44,159 nucleotides of DNA from contig CALJHC010000008.1 of NCBI GenBank assembly GCA_938075415.1, forward strand, positions 1 through 44,159, in the 5' to 3' direction. Each line of letters starts with the position of its first letter. Position 1 is the first letter of the stretch. This document shows, piece after piece, positions 1-8,898 of the stretch. This DNA is from an uncultured Rubripirellula sp. Lineage in GTDB: Bacteria > Planctomycetota > Planctomycetia > Pirellulales > Pirellulaceae. The position numbers and the translations under genes are program-made. A model generated the notes under the pieces. The model was given only the letters and a program-made list of their open reading frames with translations. It was not told the origin of the DNA and did not search any database.

Positions 1-431
1 TGTCACTGCGATGGTGTTCGGGCGTGCCACGTAAGGCGAACAGGCACTGCAAAACACCCACAACGTTTTGAGCGGTAAATGAACGCCCTGCTTACTGGGA
101 ATCGCTGATCCTGATTTTTTCAGCGATCAAAGGAGCGATTACCACTTTGGAACTGGAGAAGTGGTAGTCATGCAGCCGGCTTACTTACGCGATGCCGAAG
201 GTCACCGAATGGACTAGCACTTAAGGCCCTGGTTACCACTTAAGACGCTGGTTACCACTTAAGACGCTGGTTGCCACTTAAACCTGGGTAACCATGCGAT
301 GGTTTGCAGTCGTTCGCGAGAGGGATGCTCACGTTCATGAACCTAACAGCACCAATCCTTTCCACCACGTTTGCCTCTGTGATTCGAAGCCCATTACGGA
401 ACCGACGGTTAGAGGTTCGAATCCCGAGGGT
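1..431. other. Gene-free stretch with a hairpin and a 19-bp tandem repeat
   Basis: No coding frame with recognisable content is seen here. The stretch lies downstream of the minus-strand DUF1552 gene that ends at 432. It holds an inverted repeat with arms TACCACTT (140-147) and AAGTGGTA (159-166), and a short tandem array at 216-283 that reuses the same ACCACTT core. A T-arm-like string near 411-425 does not belong to a foldable tRNA. Confidence 0.6.
216..283. repeat. 19-bp tandem repeat, about 3.5 copies
   Basis: Two perfect 19-bp units (229-247 and 248-266) read CTGGTTACCACTTAAGACG. A third unit (267-283) has one substitution and then diverges, and a partial unit precedes at about 216-228. 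Units are directly adjacent with no spacers, so this is not a CRISPR array. The core ACCACTT also forms the left arm of the hairpin at 140-166, so the region reuses one short motif at least four times. Confidence 0.85.
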
Positions 432-1775
432 TTAAACAAAGAGCTCGTTCATCGGGATGCCGGTGCTGTCTCCGAATTTCTTGATCGGCACGTCCATGGA
501 ATTGGCGATCCTCACAAAGAGGTTGGATAACGCATTTGCTTTTTCGTCGTAGGACACAAACTGCCCGGCTTTATGTCCCATCTTTCTGCCGCCAGCAAGA
601 ATCAGTGGAAAGTTAGTGTTGTCGTGCACCCTGGAGGTTGCCGCCCCCTGAAAGACGAGGCATCGATCAAGAAGAGAGCCATCTCCCTCTGCCGTGTCCC
701 CTAACCGCTTGATGAAATAAGCGAGTTGCCTAGCTACAAACTGGTCCCACATTCCCCAGTCTTTGAAACCATCTTTACCCTTGGCTGCGGAATGACTCAA
801 TTGGTGCAGGTCCTTGCCGATGCCGATGTGTTTGGAAAGATTGTTGGTCGGTGCGGTACCACCTTCGGATGCGATTTGATACGTAGCCACACGCGTGATA
901 TCCGCCTTGAAGGCGAGGTACATCAAGTCGTACATTGTCCGAATGTAGTTTTGCACATCGGTGAATTCAATCTCCAAATTCATTTCGGGAGGTACCGGCT
1001 GTGCTCCTTTTTCAGCCCACAATTTATCGTTTGCGATCTTACGTTCCAGCTCTGCAATGGATGCCAGGTAATCGTCGAGTGTGGCTTGATCGGCTTGCCC
1101 CAGGTTTCTCCTGAGATCCTTGGCATCCCGATAGATTTCATTCAGCAAATGTGTTTTCTCTCGCATTCGAGCCTTGGCACCCGGGCTGTTTGCGACATAC
1201 ATCCTTTCATAAATCTCTTTCAGATTTGACCAGGCGGGAATCCCTTTGCCCTTCTCATCAAAGGACAATGTGTAGGTTCGGGTCAAGTTGCCAACTCCGC
1301 CCACCGTTGAGAGCGGCATCGAAGCCAACTGGGTCTGCCCGCTGTGAAAGTCACTGATGACCTGATCGATTGAGATTGAATTGAGACTCGTTTTTCCTTT
1401 GACGATATCTTTTGATGTCATGAATCCTGTTGGATTAACATGCGCATCCCCGCTGTTGCGATTTTGCGGGTGCGAGAGTCCGGAAATGACAGAGATGTTA
1501 TTACGATACGGATTCAGAGCGGCCTGACTTGTTCTGAATTCGTAATTTCTTCCTTCGCCTTTTGGAAACCAGAACCAATCCTCATGCTGCGGATCGTTCT
1601 CTGGCGGAAGACTCACCCCATTGGGAAAGAAGATAAAAGCGGCTCGTTTAGGCAAACTCTTAAGCGCCTTTTCCTCTTGCCCCGAGGCCATGGCGTTCAT
1701 GAACGGAAGAGCCAGAGAAACACCAGCACCCCTGAGAAACGTTCTTCGCTGTAAATGCCAAGTCTTCATTGCCAT
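432..1775 (-). CDS. DUF1552 family exported protein (copy 1)
   Basis: This is a 447-residue member of the DUF1552 family, which is abundant in planctomycetes and has no established biochemical function. The N terminus carries a twin-arginine leader (RRTFLRGAG near residues 10-18, then a hydrophobic stretch), so Tat export of a folded protein is expected. Family-like segments include a PNGVSLP motif near residue 51 and HLSKHIG/LHQLSHS-type histidine motifs in the second half. The ATG at 1775 lies four bases after the stop of the DUF1592-type gene upstream, so the two are almost certainly co-transcribed and probably translationally coupled. A second in-frame ATG two codons on is an alternative start. 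DUF1552 and DUF1592 proteins usually travel as pairs, which suggests partners in one periplasmic complex; that is inference. Confidence 0.9.
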   Translation of the reverse strand: MAMKTWHLQRRTFLRGAGVSLALPFMNAMASGQEEKALKSLPKRAAFIFFPNGVSLPPENDPQHEDWFWFPKGEGRNYEFRTSQAALNPYRNNISVISGLSHPQNRNSGDAHVNPTGFMTSKDIVKGKTSLNSISIDQVISDFHSGQTQLASMPLSTVGGVGNLTRTYTLSFDEKGKGIPAWSNLKEIYERMYVANSPGAKARMREKTHLLNEIYRDAKDLRRNLGQADQATLDDYLASIAELERKIANDKLWAEKGAQPVPPEMNLEIEFTDVQNYIRTMYDLMYLAFKADITRVATYQIASEGGTAPTNNLSKHIGIGKDLHQLSHSAAKGKDGFKDWGMWDQFVARQLAYFIKRLGDTAEGDGSLLDRCLVFQGAATSRVHDNTNFPLILAGGRKMGHKAGQFVSYDEKANALSNLFVRIANSMDVPIKKFGDSTGIPMNELFV

Positions 1776-1779
1776 TGGT

Positions 1780-4311
1780 TCAGTATCCTCGGTGAAATTG
1801 TTCGCTCTGAACGATGTCGCGAATGATGACCGGTACGGAATAATTGCTTGCTTCGAAACGATGGACTAGCTGCTCTACCTGATCGTCATCATGGTAATCG
1901 ACGTCCCGAGACAATGCATAGGCTAGGATCCTCTCAATAAGACTTTTTCCAAAATCGCGTCGTCGGTGTTGTGCAAGATACTCTTTGAGCTCATCAACGC
2001 CGTCAATGTTGACTTGATCCGGCAACGTTGACTCCCGATCAATGGGCACATAGTCCTTTTCGAAAACTGGCTTTTTCGAATTTCCTTGTTGATCACGTCT
2101 CTTGGAAACGACAAGGACTTTGTCTCGCCAGGCACCGCTTGCATCAAAGTTCTCAAACGGTATTCCCCAAGGGTCTATTTTTTGGTGACAATTCTTGCAG
2201 GCCGCATGATTGCGGTGGGCAAAAAGTTTTTCATTGAGCGTCAATTTTTCAAAACCCGGAATGCTCTCGTCCAAAGGAGGAACGTTCTTAGGTGGCACCG
2301 GAGGTGGATCGTTGAGGATGACCTCGGCTAACCAGACGCCACGAAGAATGGCGTGAGAGTTCGTTCCATCAGAGTTCCCGACGAGGAAAGTTCCTTGTGT
2401 CAGCAAACCACCCCGGTTATCACCATCCTTGACTGATACTTTCCTGAAATCTGCTCCTTGGACGCCTTTGATCCTGTAAAACGCGGCCAGTTCCTGATTC
2501 ACAAAGACATGATCGGCATTCAAAAGGTCAATCGCAGATGAACCATTTCGGAATACATCATTTACCGACTCGACCGTTTCCAGACGCATTAACTTCTTCA
2601 TCGATTCTTTGAATCTGGGATAGTAATTCTTGTCCACCGCGACATTGAACAACTTCGACGTTTGAAGCCACTGATCGGTGAAAGCTTCAACCCACCTTCT
2701 CGACTTTTTATCGTTGAGCATGCGGTCAACGTGTGATGCGAGCGTGGAAGGCGTGGTCAATTCACTGGCCGACGCCGATGCCAAGAGTTGTTTATCTGGA
2801 ACCGAACACCACAGAAAGATCGCCAATCTTTCCGCCAACTCGTAGTTCTGTTTTTCTTTCTCAGAAAGACCACGGGAAAGACCAAGGTAGAAAAAGCTGG
2901 GTGAACAGAGGATTTCCTTGTAAGTACTCAGGAGCGCCGTGATCGCGTCTTCCGTCTGGCGGTATGTCTGATAGATGCCGTAATACCTCTCAATGTCTGA
3001 TTCGCTCGGAGACCTGCGAAACGCTTTCTCCATGAACGCAAAGATGCTCTGCCGCATGTGATCTGCGATCTCCGACTCGGCAATGCCCGAGGGAATCAGT
3101 GTCGAAGTCAACTCAGTATTGACGTTTCCCTTGTAGTCAAACGTTTCAAGATAGATCCCCTTGGAACTACGATTGGTAATACGAATGAAAAAGGGACGGT
3201 CCAAAGCTCGCGTCATTTCTGCAGGTAACATCTCCGGATAGGAGTTCAGTGAGTACGTTCGCAAGTCATCACTTTTCTCAATTTCGATGATTCCAAGATC
3301 CGCAGTTTTCTGGCGAGGGTCGACCTCTGAGTGGGTAAAGCCGATGGAGACCTGCAGCTTTCCATCCTCCTCTGTTTTGGCTGACAGGAATATTTGGAAC
3401 ATGTATTTGGAAATGGAGCGAATTGGCAGATCAATGTACCCACCCTGATTCACGACCACACCTTTCCCAACGCGTTCAACTTTGCCAACAGGCGGTTTGT
3501 TCTTTCGACCTTCAGATCCAAATGTAACTTCAGGATCGGTATCCAAAGTTTCGATGTCCACACTCGCAGCATGCGGCTCAAACGCGACGATCCGCTTCAT
3601 TCTGTTGATGACAGACAGAACAACATTTAAATACGATTCCAGGTGAGGCCCACTAACCATGAGCAAGCGAGAACTGTTTTTCAATCCGGTTTCCGGACTC
3701 GTTCCCTCCTCGGGAAGCGCGGTCACATCATCTCCAACTGAAATCTGAAGCAAGTCCTCGAGTGCGTACCGTAACTCATATCGGGTCAGACGCCGAACGC
3801 TGCCTCGTTGGTTCGGATTGCCATACTGTTTGGCTTTTTTGAATTCCGCATCCAACCATTGAGTGATAACCGTTCGCTCGGCATCCGTTGGTTGCAGCTC
3901 ATCCTCCGGTGGCATTTCGCCAGAGTTGAAGGCTTCCCGAGTATCTTCCCATTCCCCAGTATGTTCACCGGATAGGATGTTCGGATCGATATTGTCGAAG
4001 CGGATCTTGGCTTCGATGTGTTCCCGACCATGACACCCCACACAGTATTTCTGAAGGAGCGGCTGGATCTGCTGCCGGAAGGTATTCAGGTCAGGTTTAA
4101 GATCGCCACGCGCGAAATCTAACATGCAGGTCAGGCAGATTCCAAAGATAGCCCACCGGAGACTTAACAGTGTTGGGAATGCGGTTTTTTGTAGCAAGCG
4201 ATTCTTTTTACATCGATGACCGAGTGAATGCCGACCCAATGAGCCGCTAGTGGTCAACGCAAAAGATTCTGTAGTTGCCATAGCATTCCTGATTGGCCGA
4301 GTTGTTGTCAT
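1780..4311 (-). CDS. PSCyt1/DUF1587/DUF1595/DUF1592/DUF1588/DUF1585 multidomain protein (copy 1)
   Basis: This 843-residue planctomycete-type protein has the usual domain order. A membrane or signal segment (about residues 50-64) is followed by a PSCyt1 module with a CVGCH heme-type motif (C90, C93, H94) and a GEMPP loop. Next come DUF1587 (RRLTRYEL start), DUF1595, DUF1592 (around LAERLAIFLWCSVPD), DUF1588 with a second CxxCH (CKNCHQKIDPWG), and DUF1585 at the C terminus. The two CxxCH motifs indicate covalent heme c binding in the periplasm. The redox partner is unknown. The first ATG is used; another ten codons in is possible, because the leader is unusually long before the hydrophobic segment. 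The DUF1552 gene follows after four bases. Confidence 0.9.
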   Translation of the reverse strand: MTTTRPIRNAMATTESFALTTSGSLGRHSLGHRCKKNRLLQKTAFPTLLSLRWAIFGICLTCMLDFARGDLKPDLNTFRQQIQPLLQKYCVGCHGREHIEAKIRFDNIDPNILSGEHTGEWEDTREAFNSGEMPPEDELQPTDAERTVITQWLDAEFKKAKQYGNPNQRGSVRRLTRYELRYALEDLLQISVGDDVTALPEEGTSPETGLKNSSRLLMVSGPHLESYLNVVLSVINRMKRIVAFEPHAASVDIETLDTDPEVTFGSEGRKNKPPVGKVERVGKGVVVNQGGYIDLPIRSISKYMFQIFLSAKTEEDGKLQVSIGFTHSEVDPRQKTADLGIIEIEKSDDLRTYSLNSYPEMLPAEMTRALDRPFFIRITNRSSKGIYLETFDYKGNVNTELTSTLIPSGIAESEIADHMRQSIFAFMEKAFRRSPSESDIERYYGIYQTYRQTEDAITALLSTYKEILCSPSFFYLGLSRGLSEKEKQNYELAERLAIFLWCSVPDKQLLASASASELTTPSTLASHVDRMLNDKKSRRWVEAFTDQWLQTSKLFNVAVDKNYYPRFKESMKKLMRLETVESVNDVFRNGSSAIDLLNADHVFVNQELAAFYRIKGVQGADFRKVSVKDGDNRGGLLTQGTFLVGNSDGTNSHAILRGVWLAEVILNDPPPVPPKNVPPLDESIPGFEKLTLNEKLFAHRNHAACKNCHQKIDPWGIPFENFDASGAWRDKVLVVSKRRDQQGNSKKPVFEKDYVPIDRESTLPDQVNIDGVDELKEYLAQHRRRDFGKSLIERILAYALSRDVDYHDDDQVEQLVHRFEASNYSVPVIIRDIVQSEQFHRGY

Positions 4312-5335
4312 TGATGATCACTTCCACCACATTCTCATCGAAGTCCTTGAGGAGCTTTCACGCAACCTTGACTGGATTTGGAGACGCGCCCCCCTTTCGA
4401 TCCCGACATCTATGTGAATTTGGCTTTCGTTTCTCTTGATTCGACCTTTGTCAGGTACTTGTGGGTATCTCCAGCTTCGAACACCCAAACGGTTCATTAC
4501 ACGCTTAATTGGACAAATCCCCCTCTTAAAATAGTGCATTTACGAAAGGCTGGCCAGTTCGCGGCGATTGCCGTTAGCCAAAAGTAGGTCAAGCGTCGAG
4601 CGACGGCAAAACATGCTGCGATTGCGAGAACCCCATGACCCCTCAAGCTGAGTGACATTCATTTCGCTCATCAGCCCGTTGGTTTCGTATTCACAGCCGG
4701 TGTTCTCAGCGAATTGACAGTTGATGAATGGCAGCTTGAACGAGTGGGTAGCTGGGGACTGCAGGCTCAGTGTTTTCATTTCACTGCGGCTTTTGATTTC
4801 ACTGCGGCTGCAGATTCCGAGATCAATGGAAAAAAACTAATCTTTGCAGTTGAAGCTGATGCAGGATCACAGATGCCCGAACACGGCAATGCTTTCGTAA
4901 TGGGCTTGCCAGACTTCGTTGGTATCGCGGGCAATCGTCAGTGAGAGTTTTGGGTTGCTTGGCCCACGCACCGAGTCCACTGGTCACCCAACCGGGCCAA
5001 CCTCCCGGGTAATCGTCCGTCCCGGGTAATCGTTGATTCTTGATTGAATCGAGCGATGCACATCAAGCAGGTTGCAGGCGTGAGGCGAAGTTCTGTTTTT
5101 TATTTTCTCAGACAAGCCCATGACATTGGGCTTGGGTTGGTCGCCAAGAAAATCAAATTCTCTGGCAAACCGACCGATAAACAACTTGCCAGTGTGTTGC
5201 CATACTTTGAGCTAGCCGAGCAGCTGATTGACGACGCGGATCAGCGACGAACGGGGAAAACCGAGGCCCCGTTGAACCCTTCGTTCGGGAGCACTCGCAC
5301 AAAACTCCAGAAGGTTACGACTCTTAGCCCCGTCT
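4312..5335. other. Intergenic stretch between the two DUF1552/DUF1592 units
   Basis: Short open frames occur on both strands, but none is recognisable except the reverse-transcriptase-like fragment at about 4950-5280 (listed separately). A 13-bp direct repeat, TTTCACTGCGGCT, occurs twice near 4777-4810. The part next to 4311 should contain the promoter of the DUF1592-type gene, but no convincing -35/-10 pair was found. Confidence 0.5.
4950..5280 (-). pseudogene. Relic of the C-terminal part of a reverse transcriptase (group II intron/retron type)
   Basis: Read on the minus strand, one frame gives SLIRVVNQLLG, a stop, LKVWQH, and then GKLFIGRFAREFDFLG. This resembles the segment AVRVVN..L..LKL..HPDKTFIGRIERGFDFLGY that follows the catalytic region in many bacterial reverse transcriptases. 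After about 40 further residues a shifted frame gives GWVTSGLGAW, similar to the WVRWV.SGLG end of such proteins. The catalytic YxDD region is absent, at least one in-frame stop and probably one frameshift are present, and no intron RNA domains are recognised. The identification rests on remembered family patterns, so it is tentative. It sits just after the stop of the second DUF1592-type gene. Confidence 0.45.
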
Positions 5336-7672
5336 CTATTTCCGCCCGAATGCAGGGTGGGCGACGATGGCGTGGATGGTGGCGCGAAGGGAGAAACTGT
5401 CTTGAGAAATCGTTTTGAAGATGGCGTCGATATGCGGACGATCAGACCGGGTGATTTCGCGACCATGGGAGTAGCTGATGAGTTTCCCGATGATACCTTT
5501 AAGGATGGGTTCCTTGTCGGCCATCAAGGCGGCCTTGAGTGTGGGCAGGTCGCGCACCTCAAGGCCGTTGGGCAGTTTCATTGTGGCCTCAATCGGAGCA
5601 CTGGTCGTCTTAATCTCCTGCGCGACCTGTTTCCGATTACTCCTTTCAACCAGCTTGGTGACAATCTGGACATGGCGATACTCGCTCCGCTTTCGCCCCA
5701 CGGGGTCGTAGAATTCAAGAGCGAAACCGAGGGGATCGATCTTCGAATGACAGCGCGAGCAGCTCTCAAGATCTTGGTGCTTGAGAATGGCTTCGCGGAT
5801 GGTGGTGGTACCCCGTATATCCGGCTCGTTGATCAACACGTTGGCTGGTGGTTCGATACGTTCGTTGTAGAGATTCTTGAGAATCCACGAGCCCCTTTGG
5901 ATCGGTGAAGTGGCAAAGTCGGTGGAGGTGAGCTTGAGGAAACCGGCCTGGGCCACGAGCCCGCCGCGTTCGCTCTTCTCAGGGAGCTTCACTGGCACGA
6001 AGGCATCACCTTCGACGGCGGGCAGACCGTAGAAGCGAGCCAGGCGGTCATTGGCCATGACGAAATCCGAATCGATAAAGTGTTCCATGCTCAGGTCCTT
6101 CTCGAGCAGGTGGCGAAAGAGCTCGCGGCCTTCGCGCCCCATGGAATCGACCGTCATGCGGCGCACGTTCTTGAACACACGGACGTCCGGCCCGAAGTCG
6201 TTCACCTTGTCGCGCTGCAACCACTGGCGGGTGAAGTCGTCGATGAATCGGCCAGCCCGGGCGTCTTGGAGCATCCGCTCCACTTGGGCCGATGGTTCGT
6301 TGGCCAAGGCGCCAGATCGAGCCGCGATCAGAAGTTCGGAATCCGGGGCAGAGTTCCAAAGGAAATACGACAGGCGATAAGCCAGCTGCATATCTGTCAA
6401 CTCGGACGACTCGGACTTGTAGATGAAGTGCGGAGAGGTCAACAATGCGATCAGAACACTACGAGCGAGGGAGGTGGGTGACGCTCCAAGGGCATGCTGC
6501 TTTTCCGCGATGGCCACAAAAGCCGATCGGTCCTCCGCCGATAACGCGCGTTGAGTGAGCAACAAGACGAGATGATCGACCAGTTCACCCGGCTGCATAT
6601 CCTGTCTCGGCAAAATGGCCTGCATCGCGGCGGTGGGCCATTGTTGAATCAAAGGCCCCGTGATCTTGACCTTGGTGAAGCTTAGTTTCGCGCCTTGATA
6701 ATTCTTCGGTTTGGCATTGGTGCTCTGCACGCGGCCGCTGTCGAAGGTAAACGAGACTTCGTCACCCTGGTTCAGGGTGAGCATGGCCGTGAACCCGTTG
6801 CTGCCGTGTGGCAAAGGGATCCGCCGGATGCTCCGAAAGTTAGTTGGGTAGCGGCCATCACCCAGATTGATGCCAATGACCTCGGCTTCCTTTGAGCTCA
6901 CCGATTCAACCTGCACCTCAAACTGGTACTTGCCGAAATCGGGAATGATGAAGCGTTCGTAGGCGTCAGGCTTCGTGGAAAAATGCACGTTGCCACGCCA
7001 CGGGCGAAAAGCGGAGAGCAAAAAACCATCTCCATCGAGGTATTCCCCCCGGCCACTCCCGTGAAAGTGACTCGCGTCAAACTCCCATTGGCTTGTCTCC
7101 GATTTGGTATCGGGCAACAAACGCTCGGCGACGAAACGAGCGGTCTTGAGGTAGGCCATCACTTGGTGTGGAGACATGAGTTGGGCTTCGCCAAATTTGT
7201 CGAAGCCGTGTTCCACGTGATCCGGTGGAAGCAGGCCGGTGAGGTCGAACTGCACCCCGAACAGATCCTGTAGCGTGTTGGTGTACTCGGCGCGGGTGAG
7301 CCGCTTGAGTGGATTGACCGGTTCCTTGGTGAGGATGCGTTTCTGGAGCACCTGCACGACCTCAGCAACCGCTTCGACTTTGGGCTGCGGCGCCTCGTCT
7401 GGTGGCATCTCGCCAGCCTCAAGCACACTAGTAATGGTCTCCAGGAAATCCTGATCGGCAAACATGTCGCGGGCTGGATTGTCGAGCCGGACGTTGCCCT
7501 GCTGCTTTTCAGGGCCGTGGCATGTGACGCAATTCTGGGCGAAGAATCGTTCCAGTTTGGGGTCCGCGTGGAGAGTCCCCGGCAGGAGAAAGCAAATCAG
7601 CAGCATAGAGCAGGGCAGCATAGAACAGGGCAGCATAGAACAAGGCAGCATAGAGCAGGGCATCCGCATCAT
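5336..7672 (-). CDS. PSCyt1/DUF1587/DUF1592/DUF1588/DUF1585 multidomain protein (copy 2)
   Basis: This is a 778-residue paralogue of the protein at 1780-4311. The start is fixed by an ATGA overlap with the stop of the DUF1552 gene upstream; the frame stays open to 7783, but that would overlap the DUF1552 gene by over 110 bases. The signal peptide holds the pentapeptide PCSML four times in a row (residues 5-24), then a hydrophobic core and a probable cleavage after LHA (residue 36). A PSCyt1 module follows with CVTCH (C48, C51, H52) and GEMPP. Then come DUF1587 (RLTRAEYTNTLQDLFGV), DUF1595/DUF1592 (LAYRLSYFLWNSAPD), DUF1588 with CSRCHSKIDPLG, and DUF1585. It is predicted to be a periplasmic heme protein of unknown electron-transfer role, translationally coupled to its DUF1552 partner. 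Confidence 0.9.
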   Translation of the reverse strand: MMRMPCSMLPCSMLPCSMLPCSMLLICFLLPGTLHADPKLERFFAQNCVTCHGPEKQQGNVRLDNPARDMFADQDFLETITSVLEAGEMPPDEAPQPKVEAVAEVVQVLQKRILTKEPVNPLKRLTRAEYTNTLQDLFGVQFDLTGLLPPDHVEHGFDKFGEAQLMSPHQVMAYLKTARFVAERLLPDTKSETSQWEFDASHFHGSGRGEYLDGDGFLLSAFRPWRGNVHFSTKPDAYERFIIPDFGKYQFEVQVESVSSKEAEVIGINLGDGRYPTNFRSIRRIPLPHGSNGFTAMLTLNQGDEVSFTFDSGRVQSTNAKPKNYQGAKLSFTKVKITGPLIQQWPTAAMQAILPRQDMQPGELVDHLVLLLTQRALSAEDRSAFVAIAEKQHALGASPTSLARSVLIALLTSPHFIYKSESSELTDMQLAYRLSYFLWNSAPDSELLIAARSGALANEPSAQVERMLQDARAGRFIDDFTRQWLQRDKVNDFGPDVRVFKNVRRMTVDSMGREGRELFRHLLEKDLSMEHFIDSDFVMANDRLARFYGLPAVEGDAFVPVKLPEKSERGGLVAQAGFLKLTSTDFATSPIQRGSWILKNLYNERIEPPANVLINEPDIRGTTTIREAILKHQDLESCSRCHSKIDPLGFALEFYDPVGRKRSEYRHVQIVTKLVERSNRKQVAQEIKTTSAPIEATMKLPNGLEVRDLPTLKAALMADKEPILKGIIGKLISYSHGREITRSDRPHIDAIFKTISQDSFSLRATIHAIVAHPAFGRK
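7601..7660 (-). repeat. 15-bp tandem repeat x4 encoding PCSML in a signal peptide
   Basis: Four directly adjacent 15-bp units (7601-7615, 7616-7630, 7631-7645, 7646-7660) each encode Pro-Cys-Ser-Met-Leu in the leader of the second DUF1592-type protein. Units differ at two positions only (a C/T in the Cys codon and one in the Pro codon), and both changes are synonymous, so the peptide repeat is exact. The array extends the hydrophobic region of the leader by 20 residues. Confidence 0.95.
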
Positions 7673-8898
7673 GACAACACCTCGAACGCGTTGGTGCTTT
7701 CTCCGAAACGGTCGTGTTCGGCCCCGAACAGTTGGAGCAGCCCAAGGTAGAGGTTGCTCATGGGGGCATCCTTCTTCTGCCAATGGCCGGCAGTCTTCAT
7801 GCGGCCGTCAAACACCAACGCGGGCAGGTCGTCGAAATTATGCGAGTTGGCGCTGCCCATGGAGGCGGTCAAGAGCGTGGTTGTTTGATCGAACAGTGAG
7901 CTGTTTCCGACGGTGCGTTCCTTCATGGTGCTGAGCGTACGGTTGATCCGCTTGAGGATTGCGTGCTCCAGTACAAGCAGTTTCTCGATCTTCTCCGGCT
8001 TCTGGCCGTGGTGGGAGAGGTCGTGGTAGTTACCGCTTAGGTCCCGCTCCTTGAAGCCTTCCCAGAACGGGATCTGTACGGTGACTGATCGTGTGGAGTC
8101 GGTTTCGAGCGCAAGGACAGCAAGATCCAGCAAGGTACCCACATATTCGTCTACTGACTTGCGGTCGAAGTCCTCGAGTTCATAGTTCACTTGCGGTTTG
8201 GAGCGGTCTGCCCAGTAGGCGCGACGTTTTACGGTTTGCTCCACTTCGCGGACGGAGGTGAGATATTCCTCCATTTTCGCCCGATCGGTGGGATTGAGAC
8301 GCTTCTCCATCGACTTGGCTTGGGCGAGGACAGCATCGAGGATGCTACGGTCTTCGGCAAGGACTTGCTGTTGCGTCTTCTCGTTTTCGTTGACTTGGAA
8401 TAGCAGATTGAAAATCTTGCGAGCAGAATCGATCTGATGAACCGGCAATCCGTTCTTATCCCAAGAGATCTGTGAAAAGTTAAGATTCTCTCCTGCCTGG
8501 AACACCAGCGACTTGAATCGTGTTTCGCCTCCAATCAGATCCGCGACCGCTTGGTCAATGGACAGCCGGTTCTTGCGGTGTAGCTTGTTGAAGTAACCGG
8601 AGAGAATGCCCACGCAAGGCGTGTGTCCGAAACCGTTCTGCACGGCCGGGTTGCCCAACCCGCTGAAAATCTTCAGGTGGTCAAAGTGATCGGACAACTC
8701 GTTCAGCAAGGGCGGCACCCTCTCAATCGCTCCGTCCGTTTGTGGGATCAACTCGGGTTGATAAAAGCTGAGGTGGTTCACGATCGTGAGCATGCGTCGC
8801 GGCGAATCCTCGTCGCTAACTTGCCCCAGGCTCTCCATGCGGGGAAGCAGCAGGGCAACCCCCGCTCCCTCAAGGAATGTACGTCTTTTCATGGCCAT
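7669..8898 (-). CDS. DUF1552 family exported protein (copy 2)
   Basis: This 409-residue DUF1552 protein is a paralogue of the one at 432-1775, again beginning MAMK and carrying a Tat leader (RRTFLEGAG at residues 5-13 and a hydrophobic run). Recognisable family segments include an FSGLGNP motif, a QAVADLIGGETRF stretch and the NYHDLSHHG histidine motif. Here it is the first gene of its pair and overlaps the DUF1592-type gene by the four bases ATGA; in copy 1 the order is reversed. The eleven-base palindrome TATCACTGATA (8900-8910) sits one base upstream of the ATG, and no Shine-Dalgarno sequence is evident. The function of the family is unknown. Confidence 0.9.
   Translation of the reverse strand: MAMKRRTFLEGAGVALLLPRMESLGQVSDEDSPRRMLTIVNHLSFYQPELIPQTDGAIERVPPLLNELSDHFDHLKIFSGLGNPAVQNGFGHTPCVGILSGYFNKLHRKNRLSIDQAVADLIGGETRFKSLVFQAGENLNFSQISWDKNGLPVHQIDSARKIFNLLFQVNENEKTQQQVLAEDRSILDAVLAQAKSMEKRLNPTDRAKMEEYLTSVREVEQTVKRRAYWADRSKPQVNYELEDFDRKSVDEYVGTLLDLAVLALETDSTRSVTVQIPFWEGFKERDLSGNYHDLSHHGQKPEKIEKLLVLEHAILKRINRTLSTMKERTVGNSSLFDQTTTLLTASMGSANSHNFDDLPALVFDGRMKTAGHWQKKDAPMSNLYLGLLQLFGAEHDRFGESTNAFEVLS

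Noticed and set aside
405..427. tRNA T-arm-like string (GGTTCGAATCCC)
   Set aside because: No acceptor stem, D-arm or anticodon arm can be built around it, and the T-stem itself pairs at only two positions.
7672..7783. Upstream N-terminal extension of the second DUF1592-type protein
   Set aside because: It would overlap the DUF1552 gene by over 110 bases and place 37 polar residues before the signal peptide; the ATGA overlap start is far more likely.
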